64,000 bases of DNA. Origin: Chitinophaga sp. Cy-1792 (GTDB lineage Bacteria; Bacteroidota; Bacteroidia; Chitinophagales; Chitinophagaceae). The DNA lies in NCBI RefSeq assembly GCF_011752935.1, contig NZ_VWWO01000002.1:2480001-2544000 (forward strand). The letters run 5' to 3'. Under the pieces are notes generated by a model. That model was given only the letters and a program-made list of their open reading frames with translations, ran no database searches and was not told the DNA's origin. Below, one piece after another: positions 24,654-34,457 of this stretch. The position numbers and the translations under genes are program-made. How positions within the stretch are numbered: position 1 is the first letter of the stretch; every line of letters begins with the position of its first letter.

Positions 24654-25856
24654 TCAGCCTATAACCTGTCGCCTATGAAAAAAGAGCGTTGATTGCAGGA
24701 ATAACAGGATAAGTAAACATGGAAGTGCTTTCAGTTGGAGGTCTACAGCAAGGTGATTAATGGATGACGGCACTAAATCTGTTGGTGCCAGGGATGTCAC
24801 AAATATAAGCAATCCCAATAATATCCATTTCATAATATTTTGTGAAAACATGACCAGGGCCATTACCGCGCCGGTTGCGGCAATGGCATAGGTCGGCGAT
24901 TCAGTACTTTGGTTGAAAATGACGATCCAGATAAGCAGGTAGGCAGCGAATAGAAACCGGCTCTGCTGTGTACCCGCAATCGCTGTACAGACAATAGCTG
25001 CCAGCAATCCGATGATTGAAAATACCAGTATGGCTTTATCCATTCCGGTTGTAATTAAGTATGACTCATGCCGCATTGCATGGAACATCCCATACAGCGA
25101 AGCATCCTCTTTGATGGTTGCGCTGGTGATCAGCAGAAACCAGTCTTTATAGGTTTGTATCAGCTCCGCGGGGGATATTACCAGTAATGGCAGCAGGGAG
25201 CCACCTATTCCAAAAGCAAAACAGTATTTTAAGAACTTCTTTTTACCAGGATAAAACAGGAACAACAATCCTATAATAGCGCCGTAACCTTTTATGAAAA
25301 ATAATATACACGTAAATAAGGCCGCCAGCTTTACATTCCGCTTCTCCAACTGCACCACCGTGAGCAACATCAGTGCTACCATCAGCGGATTCGATTGTGA
25401 CGACTGAATGGCATTCAGGATCTCCAATAGTACCAGGCCTGCCATCAGGTTTTTTTTCTGCCAGTTCATCGGTAGCTGATACACGGCGTATAAAAACACC
25501 ATACTGTTAAACAGCAGCCAGAGAAGCAATCCTGCATGACCAGGCAGTATTGCGAAAGGCATGAATAAAATGGGAAACGTTGGATGATAGAGGTAATAAT
25601 CAAAATATTCTTCCGGATACAAATTATATAACGGAAGATGTGTTGTAAGATGCTGCCAGGAATGACTGAAGATGGTGAAGTTGTTATACTTCCCTGTGAG
25701 CACTGCCTGTATGAATAAAACAAGTGTGCCCAACAGATATGCTCCGGCTATTACTGCGGCATAGCGTCTGGCCCTCGTAGTTGGCGCCTGCGGATATTGC
25801 AATGCGGGTACAGCTATAGGGATACGCAAGCTCCTTGACACAAATCCAAAATGCAC
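24654..25856 (-). CDS. GT87 (DUF2029) family membrane glycosyltransferase
   Basis: 400 residues with about ten transmembrane helices. The first extracytoplasmic loop carries the family's acidic/aromatic stretch (NFTIFSHSWQHLTTHLPLYNLYPEEYFDYYLYHPTFP), which in GT87/GT-C proteins holds the catalytic aspartate or glutamate. FFIKGYGAIIGLLFL and NQSTESPTYAIAA are further family segments. Such enzymes transfer mannose or another sugar from a polyprenyl-phosphate donor on the outer face of the inner membrane. The gene is isolated, so the acceptor cannot be inferred. The true start may be a few codons downstream, as the first 25 residues are not helix. Confidence 0.75.
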   Translation of the reverse strand: MHFGFVSRSLRIPIAVPALQYPQAPTTRARRYAAVIAGAYLLGTLVLFIQAVLTGKYNNFTIFSHSWQHLTTHLPLYNLYPEEYFDYYLYHPTFPILFMPFAILPGHAGLLLWLLFNSMVFLYAVYQLPMNWQKKNLMAGLVLLEILNAIQSSQSNPLMVALMLLTVVQLEKRNVKLAALFTCILFFIKGYGAIIGLLFLFYPGKKKFLKYCFAFGIGGSLLPLLVISPAELIQTYKDWFLLITSATIKEDASLYGMFHAMRHESYLITTGMDKAILVFSIIGLLAAIVCTAIAGTQQSRFLFAAYLLIWIVIFNQSTESPTYAIAATGAVMALVMFSQNIMKWILLGLLIFVTSLAPTDLVPSSINHLAVDLQLKALPCLLILLFLQSTLFFHRRQVIG

Positions 25857-25970
25857 AGTACAGAATATTTAGTTATACTTCTATAACGCAGGGAATAACG
25901 ATCCCCCCTATAACTTAAATACCGCTCCGGAGAATCAGCCACCAGCCTGTGGCTGGCTATCTCTTCTCCC

Positions 25971-26015
25971 CCGAAACACAAAAGGGATGCCGCAGGCTTC
26001 CCTTTTGTGTTTCGG
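25971..26015. terminator. Perfect 17-bp inverted repeat
   Basis: CCGAAACACAAAAGGGA is matched perfectly by 25999-26015 around an 11-nt loop. It lies upstream of the glycosyltransferase and downstream of the TonB receptor, both on the minus strand, so it ends the receptor transcript. A smaller CAGCCAC/GTGGCTG stem lies just to its left. Confidence 0.6.
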
Positions 26016-26063
26016 CAGCAAACAGCTGCGCGATAATCTACAGGTATCTCTGTATAAAAAATA

Positions 26064-27938
26064 TTACAACTTAATACTCGCCCCTACCGTCATCCAGCGG
26101 CCCGGCATCGGCACGGCACCCGCTTCTATATACGTTACATCCAATATATTGTTGGCGTCAACGTATACCTTAAAGCGCGACTGACGGTACGACAAACGTG
26201 CATCTACCAGCGTATAATCCTTGTAGTTAATACGCATGCAATAGCGCGCCGTAGCACTCAGATTGAAATGTCCGGCGAAACTGGTATTGGCACCTGCTAC
26301 AAACTGATGGCGCAGGCTCTCAATCACGTATCTGGAAATTTTATTATGGGTGTCGTCTCCCTTGAAATCGGGCGACAGATAGTTATAGCCTACATTAGCG
26401 CCAAAGGTGGTAAAGAAGCCTTTTTCATTGAAATTAGTATTATACCCGGCACTGGCGGTAAGCCCTTTGGTATCCGCACGCTGGAAGTTCATCGGCTGCC
26501 ATGGCTGCGGGATGCTATCCTTCACATAGTCGATGAAATCAGAGATCTGGCGGTAGAAGCCACTGGCTGCAAAGTTGAATTTGCCGCTATATTTACGGAC
26601 ACCCAGCTCTGTATAGAAAGCCTTCTCCGGGCCTAACTGGTCGTTGCCAAGAATACTCGGGCTCTTGTAATACAGGTCGGTATAGGTAGGCAGACGCTGG
26701 GCAGAACCTGCGTTGGCATATACTTTCAGGTCAGAGGTGATGTTGAAGCCCACATCGGCACCCGGGAAGAACTGCCAGCCATATTGGGTATTATAGTTCA
26801 GGTAACCACCTACGGAGAAATTCAGGCGCTTGTCGCCACGGGTTTTATATTCGGCAAAGGCGCCCAGGTTGGTACGCTCGTGGTTGCCAAGATTGGAGCT
26901 GTTGATATGCTCATACCTTGCCTCAATTCCGGCACCAAACAGACCTATTTTCGTGTCGAAGCTGTTGTTCAGCTCCGCATCCACAATATTGGTATTATGC
27001 AGATTACGGGCCTTGGAAATATCTGTTTTGATATAACGGTAATCATCTTCTGCAAAACGGTAACTGATACGTGGGGTCATCAGCCAGTGGCTATTGATGC
27101 GGTGACTACTGCTTACCGCTGCCAGCGCAGTTTTCACGTATTCTTTGGATTCCTTGTCGCCAGGAGCCGCATAAAATGCATTGGCGCCATATTGATTATC
27201 TACATAACCGGCCAGTATAGAGACCTGATTCTTATCGTTCAGCTGGAAACCACCCTGGTACAGGGCTTTGGTATTCTGGAAAGCGGTATTGTAGCGGTAG
27301 CCGTTTCCTGCGCTCACATTGGCCGACAAAGACTGGTTACTACCATCTTTCACCAGGGCACCAGTAGCGCCTGCATTGTAGTTATTGTAGAGGTGGCCAT
27401 CTTCATTGTTCTTAAAGCTGCTACCACCGCTGACATTTACTTCTCCCCCGCTCTGTGTGGCTTTACGGGTGATGATATTGATAGCGCCGTTCAGGGCATT
27501 GATGCCATATACTCTGGCAGCTGCCCCGCGGATGACTTCTATATGGTCTACATCCTGCAGGGAAACCGGCAGGTTCATGATGTTGTGGCCTGTCTGCGGA
27601 TCGGTGATTTTAATACCGTTCAGTAACACCAGCGTCTGATCGAAGGTACCGCCATCGATACCGATATCTGCCTGGATACCGCCAGGACCGCGCTGACGCA
27701 CATCGAGTCCGGGAACATAGGCCAGTACCTCATTGATGGAAACTGCCGCCATAGCATCTATCTGCTTGCGGCTGATGATGGTAATATTCCTGTTGGATTG
27801 CTTTAAAGGGGCCGACAACCTGTTTTCCTGGACGATCACTTCTCCCAGGTTACGTACAGGGGCGGTGGTATCGGGTAGCTGTTGGGCGGCAGCCGTACCG
27901 GCCATACCCATCAGCAGTATCATTAAGTTAGCACGCAT
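26064..27938 (-). CDS. TonB-dependent receptor, BtuB-like
   Basis: 624 residues. A signal peptide (to AAA-Q near residue 19) is followed by a TonB-box region (LGEVIVQENRL) and a short plug with NRNITIISRKQIDAM, LVLLNGIKITDPQTGHN and IEVIRGAAARVYGINALNGAINIITR. The compact barrel of about 500 residues ends in a short strand. The size and plug resemble BtuB/metal-chelate receptors rather than SusC. It has its own TAGCTTTGC promoter box 29 bases upstream of the start and lies beside the His-rich receptor and the urease operon. The ligand could be cobalamin or a nickel/cobalt chelate, by inference. Confidence 0.85.
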   Translation of the reverse strand: MRANLMILLMGMAGTAAAQQLPDTTAPVRNLGEVIVQENRLSAPLKQSNRNITIISRKQIDAMAAVSINEVLAYVPGLDVRQRGPGGIQADIGIDGGTFDQTLVLLNGIKITDPQTGHNIMNLPVSLQDVDHIEVIRGAAARVYGINALNGAINIITRKATQSGGEVNVSGGSSFKNNEDGHLYNNYNAGATGALVKDGSNQSLSANVSAGNGYRYNTAFQNTKALYQGGFQLNDKNQVSILAGYVDNQYGANAFYAAPGDKESKEYVKTALAAVSSSHRINSHWLMTPRISYRFAEDDYRYIKTDISKARNLHNTNIVDAELNNSFDTKIGLFGAGIEARYEHINSSNLGNHERTNLGAFAEYKTRGDKRLNFSVGGYLNYNTQYGWQFFPGADVGFNITSDLKVYANAGSAQRLPTYTDLYYKSPSILGNDQLGPEKAFYTELGVRKYSGKFNFAASGFYRQISDFIDYVKDSIPQPWQPMNFQRADTKGLTASAGYNTNFNEKGFFTTFGANVGYNYLSPDFKGDDTHNKISRYVIESLRHQFVAGANTSFAGHFNLSATARYCMRINYKDYTLVDARLSYRQSRFKVYVDANNILDVTYIEAGAVPMPGRWMTVGASIKL

Positions 27939-27966
27939 TTATTTGGACAATTGGTCTAAAAAGGTC

Positions 27967-27975
27967 GCAAAGCTA
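27967..27975 (-). promoter_or_regulatory. -7 promoter box of the BtuB-like receptor
   Basis: Minus-strand TAGCTTTGC, matching TAnnTTTG, 29 bases upstream of the start codon. Confidence 0.5.
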
Positions 27976-28028
27976 AGCCTGATGCTGCTGTCCGGTATAG
28001 GCCGGTTTTAAATTTGTTGCTAGTCCGG

Positions 28029-30038
28029 TTAGAACCTTACCGTTACGCCAGCCTTCAATGCAAACGGTGTTCCAGGCGTAAAACAAAGCTCAGTAACCGG
28101 ATTTTTCTCCTGCTGGAGGCGGGTTTCTGTTTCAAACTGGGCCTCGTTCCAGTTTACGTTAAAGAGGTTCTGCGCCTGAACAGTGAAGTCGAAACGGCCA
28201 CGGGTATATGCCAGCGCCAGGTCGTTCACAAAGTAACCGCGTGCTACCACGCTGTTATCTTCGTTGGCAGGCCTGGATTTCATATACCGGTAACGGAGAT
28301 TGGCAGAAAATCCTGCCGGCAGCTTCACCGCCACACCACCGGTACTTGTCAGCACGGGCGCCAGCGGAATATAGTTCTCACCTTTAGGATCGTCTATAGA
28401 ACGGCCATGGGCATAGTTAATGTCTGCATCTATATATAACCAGCTCAATGGCTGGTATCTCACACTAACATCTACGCCTAAACGACGTGTTTTACCTGCG
28501 GGCTCTACTACTGCTTCATCTCCCACATATACAAATTCCTGCTGCAGGTACAGGTACCAGAGGGCAGGCTGTATAAACAGGTTGTGGGCAGGTTTCCAGA
28601 TAACGCCCAGGTCGGCGCCGGCAGAGAAAGGCAGGATATCCTTCCCTTTCTCCTGTATTACCACACGCATATCGTTGGAGTGGAAGCCCATACCGGTTTT
28701 AAGGTACCACTGCAATTTACTGCTGGCAGTATAGCCGAAATTCAGCTTGGGACTCACTCTTGTTGCCTGCTCTTTATTCCTGGCGTCCAACAGTTTATCA
28801 TTATAGTTAAAGATAAAATGATCCACCCTGACACCTGGCGCAATACTCCACCTGTTTTTATGCCAGTCTAATCCCGTATAGGCGTACAGGTTAGTTTCGG
28901 TCCCATTTCCCCAGGACTCACGTCCCAGCAGGGAATCGCGGCGGTATACATGGTTCAGCTCCAGGTCGTTGATGTCATCCAGTCTGAAACCGGCGCCACT
29001 CTCCCAGCGGAAATTACCGAAGGTTTGGGTATATTTCTGCTGGAAACCAAACAGGTTACGGTTGTCACGCTGATTGATCTCATCGCCGTTTACCGGGTCT
29101 TTCAGGAAGAAAGTGAAGTTGGAGAAGAGATTAAATTCGTAATGGGAATAGTAGAAGAATGATTCTGTTGACTGATGATCATTAAAAAGATGCTTATACG
29201 TGAAAGCGGCGTTGGTACGGTTGGTATTACCACCTTCTGTAGGGTCTATAGAACCCCAGCGGCTGATAATCCCTTCCGCCACGGCACGTTCCGGGATCTG
29301 GCCGGAGGCGTTCCAGTCGGAGCCAAAGGTAGATACCAGTAATGAAATGTAGTTTTTGTCATTCAGCCATTTATTATATTTCCCGAAGAGGTTCAGTCTG
29401 CGGAAATTTTGTTTTACATCGAAAGGCCCGTCAGTATAGCTGTAATCAGCGGCGATATAGGCATTCTCTGCACGGGGGCCTGTTTTATGTATCAGGTTAA
29501 ACAACCCTACTCCACGGAGATAATTAAAAGAACCACCTTCCAGCTTTACCATATTTCCCGGCAGACTGTCCATGGTATGGAAACTAACATAGCCGGCGGT
29601 ATTCAGGTCTCCCTTATCCACATAATAGGCACCTTTACCAAAGTCGATACCTTCAATGGTTTCCGGGATGAGGAAGTGTAAATCGGCATAACCTTGTCCG
29701 TGCGCATGGGAAACCATATTCACGGGAATGCCGTCGGCACTGATGTTGACATCGGTACCATGGTCGCAATCGAAACCGCGCAGGAAGATCTGTTCTGCCT
29801 TACCGCCACCGGCATGTTGGGCAATGAATAATCCGGGAACCTTGCGCAGCAGGTCTTGTGCGGTATTTACCGGTGTCATTTTCAGGTCCACCTTTAACAT
29901 AGACTTTTCTACCCGCGGGGCAGTCACTTCGATCTGTGATAAATGGGATTGCTTTAATGGTATGGTATCCTGTGGTTCTCCCGCGTAGACCTTTTGTGCA
30001 AGCAGGGAGGTACTCAATAATAAAATCTCTCTAAGCAT
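28029..30038 (-). CDS. TonB-dependent receptor with His-rich plug, candidate nickel/metal receptor
   Basis: About 669 residues from the ATG at 30038, which begins directly at the signal sequence; an ATG nine codons upstream is possible. The plug contains LRGFDCDHGTDVNISADGIP and NMVSHAHGQGYADLHFLIPE, an unusual concentration of His, Asp and Cys. This motif set marks a subfamily of receptors found beside metal-dependent systems. Here it lies just downstream of urease, a nickel permease and a urea transporter, so outer-membrane nickel uptake is a reasonable guess. It has its own promoter box at 30106-30114. Confidence 0.8.
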   Translation of the reverse strand: MLREILLLSTSLLAQKVYAGEPQDTIPLKQSHLSQIEVTAPRVEKSMLKVDLKMTPVNTAQDLLRKVPGLFIAQHAGGGKAEQIFLRGFDCDHGTDVNISADGIPVNMVSHAHGQGYADLHFLIPETIEGIDFGKGAYYVDKGDLNTAGYVSFHTMDSLPGNMVKLEGGSFNYLRGVGLFNLIHKTGPRAENAYIAADYSYTDGPFDVKQNFRRLNLFGKYNKWLNDKNYISLLVSTFGSDWNASGQIPERAVAEGIISRWGSIDPTEGGNTNRTNAAFTYKHLFNDHQSTESFFYYSHYEFNLFSNFTFFLKDPVNGDEINQRDNRNLFGFQQKYTQTFGNFRWESGAGFRLDDINDLELNHVYRRDSLLGRESWGNGTETNLYAYTGLDWHKNRWSIAPGVRVDHFIFNYNDKLLDARNKEQATRVSPKLNFGYTASSKLQWYLKTGMGFHSNDMRVVIQEKGKDILPFSAGADLGVIWKPAHNLFIQPALWYLYLQQEFVYVGDEAVVEPAGKTRRLGVDVSVRYQPLSWLYIDADINYAHGRSIDDPKGENYIPLAPVLTSTGGVAVKLPAGFSANLRYRYMKSRPANEDNSVVARGYFVNDLALAYTRGRFDFTVQAQNLFNVNWNEAQFETETRLQQEKNPVTELCFTPGTPFALKAGVTVRF

Positions 30039-30105
30039 GTAATAAATTCTTGTTGGCTGCACCATTTGTCATGGTACTTATAGGTTGATCTTTGCTACAG
30101 CAGTC

Positions 30106-30114
30106 GCAAAGTTA
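30106..30114 (-). promoter_or_regulatory. -7 promoter box of the His-rich receptor
   Basis: Minus-strand TAACTTTGC, matching TAnnTTTG, about 70 bases upstream of the start. Confidence 0.5.
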
Positions 30115-30182
30115 GTGAAAGACAGCTAATACATAAAGCTGTTCAACAACCTATAGTGCCGGTGATATAAAAAGCCGGGGAA

Positions 30183-31055
30183 TTACTCTACCAGTGCGGG
30201 CATAAGTTTCTTCGCGCCATTCTTCAGGGCGAGTGTAATCCAGCTGGCTGCCACAAACGGGAAAGTCAGTACCGCCCAGTGCATACTCAGCATCCCCAGG
30301 TCTATGGCCACCGACAGCAGCACTGAAATCAGCACCCAGATACCATCTACCGGCTTTTTACCAGAGAAGGTGATCGCACATAACACTGCGTTGAAGCTGA
30401 AAAGTCCCATATGGATATCCGTCATGGGTTCTGCGAAGCGCTCGGAAACATAGGCTCCCAGCACAGAAGCGGCCACGCCGTAAAGTGCTGCCACCGGAGA
30501 GCTGACAAACACCCCCAGGAAAAATATCAGCCCTGCCAGCACACTACCCTGGAAGATTACTTCTCCAAAGCCATGTGTAGAAACGGTGAAATCATCATAG
30601 GCGTTCAGTGCTTCGGTTACTTCGCTGGAAACCGGTAATACGTACAGATGTCTGAAAACGAATAATAATATCCAGGTAATTACGATAAAAGGAAATGTAA
30701 ATCCCGGGATTTTACGTACGATCAGCGCATGCTGGAACATGGCTGCCAGCGCGGAGCCCAGCACTACGGCCACCCAGATAACGGGTACGGGCGCAAAATA
30801 AAAAGTGAGTGCAACGCCTACCAGTGTGGCACTGAAGCCATAAAGGCCGTCGTTGATTTCTGTTTCATCGTACTTCAGCAGCTTAGCTGTCAGCGTGCCT
30901 GTCACTACTGCCACCATAGCGGCAATACCCATTATCACTGAATCATAGAAGATCCCTACCAGAAACAGCAGGCCTGTCCAACCGTTCGGTTGAAGCATGA
31001 TCTGCCCTACACCCCTGAAATACGGGGCGATGGGAAACATTTTTTTCTCTCGCAT
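30183..31055 (-). CDS. Urea transporter, UT family
   Basis: 290 residues with about ten helices. Family features include QIMLQPNGWTGLLFLVGIF near the N-terminus, NDGLYGFSATLVGVAL, a second repeat with MGLFSFNAVLCAITF, and LTFPFVAASWI, reflecting the two-fold repeat of urea channels. It passes urea through the inner membrane. The start may be Met6 (MFPIAPYFRG). It lies 14 bases after the permease gene at the end of the urease operon, supplying the substrate for the cytosolic enzyme. Confidence 0.9.
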   Translation of the reverse strand: MREKKMFPIAPYFRGVGQIMLQPNGWTGLLFLVGIFYDSVIMGIAAMVAVVTGTLTAKLLKYDETEINDGLYGFSATLVGVALTFYFAPVPVIWVAVVLGSALAAMFQHALIVRKIPGFTFPFIVITWILLFVFRHLYVLPVSSEVTEALNAYDDFTVSTHGFGEVIFQGSVLAGLIFFLGVFVSSPVAALYGVAASVLGAYVSERFAEPMTDIHMGLFSFNAVLCAITFSGKKPVDGIWVLISVLLSVAIDLGMLSMHWAVLTFPFVAASWITLALKNGAKKLMPALVE

Positions 31056-31068
31056 AATTGATTATTTC

Positions 31069-31770
31069 TTACCAGTTGAAAAACACCATGCCAATACCAC
31101 ACATGGTCACTACTGCACCACCAATGGCATGTACATAACGTTCCAGTTTATCTGTTTTAATGAAAGAATATCCATAACATCCTATCAGTACCATCGCCAG
31201 CATGGTGGCAACGGTAGACAGTGCGAACACCGTGATCAGCACAATGATTTCCGTCGCGGACCGATGGGCACCGGAGTAAAATAACAACGGTACCAGCGGC
31301 TCACTGGGGCCCATCACGAAGATGGCGAACAAAATCCAGGGCGTCACCTTTACCCGGTTCTGCGGATAAACAACTTCGCCGTGCTTATGTTCATATACGT
31401 AAATATCACCATCGCCGTAAACATCGAAATGCTTGTGCGGCTTGTTGATCCAGGCGGCACGCAGGCCGTACAGGAGATATAAAATCCCAAAGCCCAGCAG
31501 GCACCAGCCCGACATATTCCCGCGTATATCCTGGAACCACGTCAGCTTCGAGAGCTGCCAGCCCAGTAATACACCTGCCAGTCCGAGCAAAACAGAACTG
31601 AATATATGTCCGAAGCCGCAAAGGATCGTCCATACAACTGTTTTCGACATCTTCCATTTTCTTGACCTGGACAGCACAATAAATGGCAGATAGTGATCCG
31701 GCCCGGTGGCAGTGTGTAAACTACTGATAGTAATCGCCGACACCACCAGTGTGATTAGTTCTATGTTCAT
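31069..31770 (-). CDS. UreH/HupE-like membrane protein, probable nickel permease
   Basis: About 233 residues from the ATG at 31770, which overlaps the ureD stop as ATGA; longer versions would run into ureD. Six or so helices are visible. The first carries SLHTATGPDHYLPF, an H-X5-D-H motif like the H-X4-D-H of NiCoT nickel transporters. A middle loop is rich in His and Asp (KPHKHFDVYGDGD...EHKHGEV), and GPSEPLVPLLFYSG is a second conserved motif. It probably imports Ni2+ for urease. Translational coupling to ureD supports that role. Confidence 0.8.
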   Translation of the reverse strand: MNIELITLVVSAITISSLHTATGPDHYLPFIVLSRSRKWKMSKTVVWTILCGFGHIFSSVLLGLAGVLLGWQLSKLTWFQDIRGNMSGWCLLGFGILYLLYGLRAAWINKPHKHFDVYGDGDIYVYEHKHGEVVYPQNRVKVTPWILFAIFVMGPSEPLVPLLFYSGAHRSATEIIVLITVFALSTVATMLAMVLIGCYGYSFIKTDKLERYVHAIGGAVVTMCGIGMVFFNW

Positions 31771-32567
31771 GCGTTTACTGTTTGTGGTGTTAAAGTCCAG
31801 AAATAATGAGCGATACGGTTCAGGCAACTAAACAGCTGCTCGCCCCCATTGCCCAGGATACGTACTGCCAGCACCTGTGCCGACGGGCGTGTAATGCCCA
31901 GGGCCACCCCTTCTTCCTCCTCCAGCAGCGTGTGCAGGATATCGGCAACATCGTCGTCTATCGGTGTGCCGGTACTTACATGCAGCAGGGTTCCCTGGTG
32001 CGTGTACCCTTCCATCTGGCCGGTGGCAGCCATATCTATCAATCCTGGCTGTAACAGCAGATTATCCTTTACCAGCAGTTTTTTTCCATGCCTGATCTCC
32101 GTAATGTTATGAAACTCGCGGTAGCGGAATACTTCGCCGGAATGCTTGCGGCCACAGGTGAGTATTTCACCGAATGTGAGCCTGCAATCATCTGCCATCT
32201 CTATAAAATTTTTTCCTTTGAAGATGGCATTTTCATGCGGTACCACCGGATGTTGTACATAACTGAACGTAGATCCCGGATGCAAAGTGATGCGTTGCTC
32301 CTGCGAAGCGCCATGCTGCATATTGAACAGGCGCTGGTAGGATTGTGTCTGCAACTGCAGCTTACTTCCCGTTTCTACGTCTATGGATATCTCATACCGG
32401 TCGCCATCAAGTATCCCGGGTGATGAGCTCATCACCATCAGGTACAGCGCAGGGTCCCGCCTGTGTTCACTGATGTCGGCCACCCTGAATGGTGGCGTAA
32501 AAAAGGTATCTTTCAGGTACGACCGGTGATTTTTAAAACCGCTGGTTATTGTCAGCCTGTTTATCAT
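31767..32567 (-). CDS. ureD: Urease accessory protein UreD
   Basis: 266 residues, a normal UreD length. Recognisable parts are KDTFFTPPFRVADIS, PALYLMVMSSSPGILDGDRYEI, LQLQTQSYQRLFNM, STFSYVQHPVVPHENAIF and GEILTCGRKHSGEVFRY. UreD is a beta-helical scaffold that binds apo-urease and, with UreF and UreG, channels nickel into the UreC active site. It follows ureG with a 13-base gap and is coupled to the nickel permease gene by a four-base overlap. Confidence 0.93.
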   Translation of the reverse strand: MINRLTITSGFKNHRSYLKDTFFTPPFRVADISEHRRDPALYLMVMSSSPGILDGDRYEISIDVETGSKLQLQTQSYQRLFNMQHGASQEQRITLHPGSTFSYVQHPVVPHENAIFKGKNFIEMADDCRLTFGEILTCGRKHSGEVFRYREFHNITEIRHGKKLLVKDNLLLQPGLIDMAATGQMEGYTHQGTLLHVSTGTPIDDDVADILHTLLEEEEGVALGITRPSAQVLAVRILGNGGEQLFSCLNRIAHYFWTLTPQTVNA

Positions 32568-32580
32568 TCTTGCAGTTTCG

Positions 32581-33219
32581 TTATCTCACTAATGCTGGTT
32601 CTTCAATATTTTCCAGCAATGCATATTTCTGTATCCAGCCGATGACAGTATCCAGTCCCTGCAGTGACATAAGGTTAGTAAATACGAAAGGTTTGCCGTT
32701 GCGCATTTTGCGGGCATCCCGTTCCATCACGCCTAAATCGGCATGTACATATGGTGCGAGGTCAATTTTGTTGATGACCAGCAAATCGGAGCGGGTAATA
32801 CCAGGGCCGCCTTTACGCGGGATCTTATCCCCTTCTGCCACGTCGATAACGAAAATCGTTACATCCGCGAGGTCAGGACTGAAGGTAGCACTGAGGTTAT
32901 CGCCACCGCTTTCAATGAGGATCAGCTCCACATCCGGGAACCTTGCCGCCATTTCATCTACAGCCTCCAGGTTCATGCTGGCATCTTCGCGGATAGCCGT
33001 ATGCGGGCAGCCGCCTGTTTCCACGCCGATGATGCGTTCTTTAGGGAGCAGGCTGTTTTTCGTTAAGAATTCAGCATCTTCCTTCGTATAAATATCATTG
33101 GTGATCACACCCAGACTGTAAGTATTTAACAGGTGGCGGGATAAACGTTCTATCAGTGCGGTTTTTCCAGAGCCAACAGGGCCTGCAACACCGATTTTTA
33201 CATATTTTCTCTGAGACAT
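32581..33219 (-). CDS. ureG: Urease accessory GTPase UreG
   Basis: 212 residues. The P-loop GPVGSGKT (13-20), the nickel-binding C-P-H in [17 protein letters not shown], the [19 protein letters not shown] switch region and the NKIDLAPYV guanine-specificity motif are all intact. UreG hydrolyses GTP to drive nickel insertion into urease within the UreDFG complex. No His-rich N-terminal tail is present, so nickel storage must rely on UreE or other proteins. It starts 12 bases after ureF. Confidence 0.96.
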   Translation of the reverse strand: MSQRKYVKIGVAGPVGSGKTALIERLSRHLLNTYSLGVITNDIYTKEDAEFLTKNSLLPKERIIGVETGGCPHTAIREDASMNLEAVDEMAARFPDVELILIESGGDNLSATFSPDLADVTIFVIDVAEGDKIPRKGGPGITRSDLLVINKIDLAPYVHADLGVMERDARKMRNGKPFVFTNLMSLQGLDTVIGWIQKYALLENIEEPALVR

Positions 33220-33231
33220 AAATTAATTTTT

Positions 33232-33921
33232 TTAAGACATATACAACCTGGAATAGAGGCGTTCGTGCTGCATGCAGCGAATATCAAAACCGATATTGCA
33301 AACACCCACCAGGTCTCTGTCCAGCGTAATAGTTTTATCAATCAGACCAGCGATAACTGTTTGCATATTAAACAGGATATCCTGTCCGTCCAGCTGCCCC
33401 AGTGGTACCAGCTTAACAGCGTTGGTCACCATACCGGCGGCGGCGTTGTAATAAAAAGCGTATAGTGCTTCCCGTAATGGAATAGCTAACAGCGACGTAT
33501 ATACGCCGAAGGCGATGGCATAGTTACCGCTGGCTTCTTTACGCAGGATAGCGTTTTCGAAATCTGCGGCGATCGCAAATTCTTTTTGCCGGCGGAAAAT
33601 CTTTATCAGCCTTAATCCCAGCTTCTGGCTGGCATTGCGTATTTCAACCGGCAGTTTCAGTGCTGTCAGTTCTTCATCGAGGCGAAGCAATTCATCAAAA
33701 TCAGCGGCCTGCACAGCCTTATAGGCCAGGCACACAAAAGCAGCATCATTGAAATGCAGGTTGGCACTCAGCATTTGTGATACATAAGCCGCCGCTGATG
33801 CAGGATGGTGTACTATTCCCTGCTGCACATAAGTTTCCAGTCCGTTCGAATGTGTATACCCACCGATTGGCAAAGTAGGATCACTGATGTGTAGCAGACT
33901 TCCCAATAAATGCAGATCCAT
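33232..33921 (-). CDS. ureF: Urease accessory protein UreF
   Basis: 229 residues, all-helical. Typical features are LLHISDPTLPIGGYTHSNGLETYVQQG at the start, HFNDAAFVCLAYKA, NASQKLGLRLIKIF, the glycine-rich GNYAIAFGVY and the AMGMVTNAVKLVPLGQ-like region near residue 180. UreF acts as the gating or bridging subunit between UreD and UreG in urease activation. It sits between ureE and ureG, 11 bases after ureE. Confidence 0.93.
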   Translation of the reverse strand: MDLHLLGSLLHISDPTLPIGGYTHSNGLETYVQQGIVHHPASAAAYVSQMLSANLHFNDAAFVCLAYKAVQAADFDELLRLDEELTALKLPVEIRNASQKLGLRLIKIFRRQKEFAIAADFENAILRKEASGNYAIAFGVYTSLLAIPLREALYAFYYNAAAGMVTNAVKLVPLGQLDGQDILFNMQTVIAGLIDKTITLDRDLVGVCNIGFDIRCMQHERLYSRLYMS

Positions 33922-33932
33922 ATACTTACAAT

Positions 33933-34439
33933 TTAGCGGGAAGCGAGGCCCATTATTTTAGAAAAGAGAGAACTACCGCCCCCGCTGCCGTGGCTATGTG
34001 GTTGCACATTCGCGTTAAGCAGGTTGGTCAGGCGCGTATGTTGTTTTTCGGTAACATACCCGCTGGCCAGCAGCCAGCGGTATATTGGTTCCTCGAATGG
34101 TAATAGTACCTGGTCATTTTGTATGAATACCGGCAGATGCTTATTTCCTATTTCATAGCACACACTTCCCATTTCCAGCAGAGAACGCGGCGTTACCACG
34201 ATGGCATCACTTGGGATAATATCTACCACTACGGCAGTAGTATCATCCATCAGGAGGATGTCGCCCTGGCGTAACCGCTGTCCTTCTTTCAGGAAGCGGA
34301 TGGCAATTTCGCGACCCTGTTGTGTTTTCTTACGCTGGATACGCTTGGTTGTTTCAAACCATTCCAGTTCCAGCAGGTCTGTCTGCAGGTTATCTACCGA
34401 TATCTCCCCTATATTCCCAAGTACCGATTCTATTATCAT
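33933..34439 (-). CDS. ureE: Urease nickel metallochaperone UreE
   Basis: 168 residues. The N-terminal domain (TDLLELEWFETTKRIQRKKTQQGREIAIRFLKEG...GDILLMDDTTAVVVDI) and the metal-binding C-terminal domain (YEIGNKHLPVFIQNDQVLLPFEEPIYRWLLASGY) match UreE. The tail has only a short PHSHGSGGG instead of the long poly-His seen in Klebsiella, so nickel storage capacity is probably low. It dimerises and delivers Ni2+ to UreG. It begins 18 bases after the ureC stop. Confidence 0.92.
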   Translation of the reverse strand: MIIESVLGNIGEISVDNLQTDLLELEWFETTKRIQRKKTQQGREIAIRFLKEGQRLRQGDILLMDDTTAVVVDIIPSDAIVVTPRSLLEMGSVCYEIGNKHLPVFIQNDQVLLPFEEPIYRWLLASGYVTEKQHTRLTNLLNANVQPHSHGSGGGSSLFSKIMGLASR

Positions 34440-34457
34440 ACAATTCTTTTAAAAACA

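Noticed and set aside
26784..27626. 280-residue plus-strand ORF within the BtuB-like receptor gene
   Set aside because: Antisense shadow; hydrophobic composition arises from the reverse of beta-barrel codons.
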